Made by a program: the position numbers and the translations under genes. 33,495 nucleotides of DNA from assembly GCA_002429315.1 (NCBI GenBank), contig DIZC01000091.1:41930-75424 (forward strand). Reading direction: 5' to 3'. The notes below the pieces were generated by a model. The model saw only the letters and a program-made list of their open reading frames with translations, ran no database searches and was not told the origin of the DNA. Shown here piece after piece: positions 32,512 to 33,495 of this stretch. Each line of letters opens with the position of its first letter. The first letter of the stretch is position 1. Source of the DNA: Alphaproteobacteria bacterium UBA6038 (GTDB lineage: Bacteria > Pseudomonadota > Alphaproteobacteria > Micropepsales > Micropepsaceae).

Positions 32512-32876
32512 ACGCCGCGGCGCTCGCCGATCACCGTCCAGGTGTCGGCGCCGTCGAATTTCAGGATGCGCAGATCGGTCAGCATTTCGGGCGGCATCAG
32601 CCGCACATTCACGCCCATGCGGTCTAGCGTCTTGTCGACCGGTGCCCAGTGGGTGAAGTTGCCGCACACCTTGCAGCGGTGAAATTCGATCTCGCGATCG
32701 CCCCATATATATGTGTCGGTCAGGCCGCTCACCCGCACGTCCTTGGGCGAATAGTACGCCAGTACCGCGCCGGTCCGCCGGCAGATGGAGCAGTTGCACT
32801 CCTTGACCTCGACCTCCTGCGGCGGCTTGGGAACCTCGACCCGCACGGCGCCGCAATGACAAACCGCTTCGATCAT
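32508..32876 (-). CDS. GFA-family (glutathione-dependent formaldehyde-activating-like) protein
   Basis: The ATG at 32876 with GAGGA five bases upstream gives 122 residues. The zinc-binding Cys pattern is complete: CHCG (6, 8), CNCSIC (27, 29, 32) and RCKVCGN (68, 71). AVLAYYSPKDVRVSG and FTHWAPVDKTLDRMGVNVRL follow the CENP-V/GFA fold. Family members are often annotated as S-(hydroxymethyl)glutathione synthases, though the activity of most is unproven. An upstream in-frame extension to 33041 overlaps uvrB and is not preferred. Confidence 0.92.
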   Translation of the reverse strand: MIEAVCHCGAVRVEVPKPPQEVEVKECNCSICRRTGAVLAYYSPKDVRVSGLTDTYIWGDREIEFHRCKVCGNFTHWAPVDKTLDRMGVNVRLMPPEMLTDLRILKFDGADTWTVIGERRGV

Positions 32877-32971
32877 GAGTTCCTCATAGATTAGCTTATC
32901 GTCGCGCCAAAACGTGTCAGTAGCCACACGCGACCGCTGCAATTTCCCCCGGCGCGCCTTATATTGCACCC

Positions 32972-33495
<524 letters not shown>

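Overview
The window looks like a chromosomal segment of a GC-rich alphaproteobacterium carrying a tRNA-borne genomic island. I cannot name the genus. The right third is ordinary GC-rich chromosome with genes common in Alphaproteobacteria: glucokinase, a SIMPL-domain protein, DUF6496, DUF1203, a BON protein, a secreted amidohydrolase, oligoendopeptidase F, a thioredoxin-fold protein, a GFA-family protein and the 5' end of uvrB. The left two thirds (about 1-21,660) look like an accessory island. It is visibly less GC-rich, full of IS remnants and broken genes, and ends with an excisionase-like gene and a tyrosine integrase facing the 3' end of a CAT-anticodon tRNA (21666-21742, minus strand). 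No second copy of the tRNA 3' end was seen, so the far boundary is probably outside the window.

Island layout, left to right: a partial DUF4338 (Druantia DruA-like) gene; a truncated IS5-type transposase; an IS1-family transposase with two frame changes, one at a canonical A AAA AAG slippery heptamer; a secreted DUF6624 protein; a RiPP cluster (4483-10260); a graveyard of frameshifted or truncated genes (SRAP fragment, HTH protein, DUF3606 protein, ATP-dependent DNA ligase); an XRE regulator with a 16-bp palindromic operator beside a small secreted protein; a nuclease-helicase operon (13569-17842) with a divergent XRE-type regulator and two copies of a shared TGATAT-N5-ATATCA operator; two uncharacterised genes; and the recombination module.

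The most interesting system is the RiPP cluster. A 57-residue precursor with a double-glycine leader and a short Thr/Ser/Lys/Asp-rich core lies just upstream of an ATP-grasp ligase of the microviridin/graspetide type. Divergently, an HlyD-type adaptor, a C39 peptidase-containing ABC transporter and a 2-oxoglutarate/Fe(II) oxygenase form one tightly coupled operon. The inferred route is omega-ester or omega-amide cross-linking by the ATP-grasp enzyme, possible hydroxylation by the oxygenase, then leader cleavage at Gly-Gly and export. The transporter peptidase keeps Cys, His and Asp but has Ser where the family has its oxyanion-hole Gln.

The second candidate system is the overlapping minus-strand operon of a possible GIY-YIG-like protein, a 75-residue protein and a TM0106/RecB-nuclease/superfamily-1 helicase. 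It is plausibly a defence or DNA-processing module.

In the core part, a two-gene unit encoding a cysteine-rich protein with PKD-like domains and membrane segments (25377-27430) lies between two ~111-bp direct copies of the 3' end of the amidohydrolase gene. This looks like the scar of an insertion into the 3' end of a protein-coding gene.
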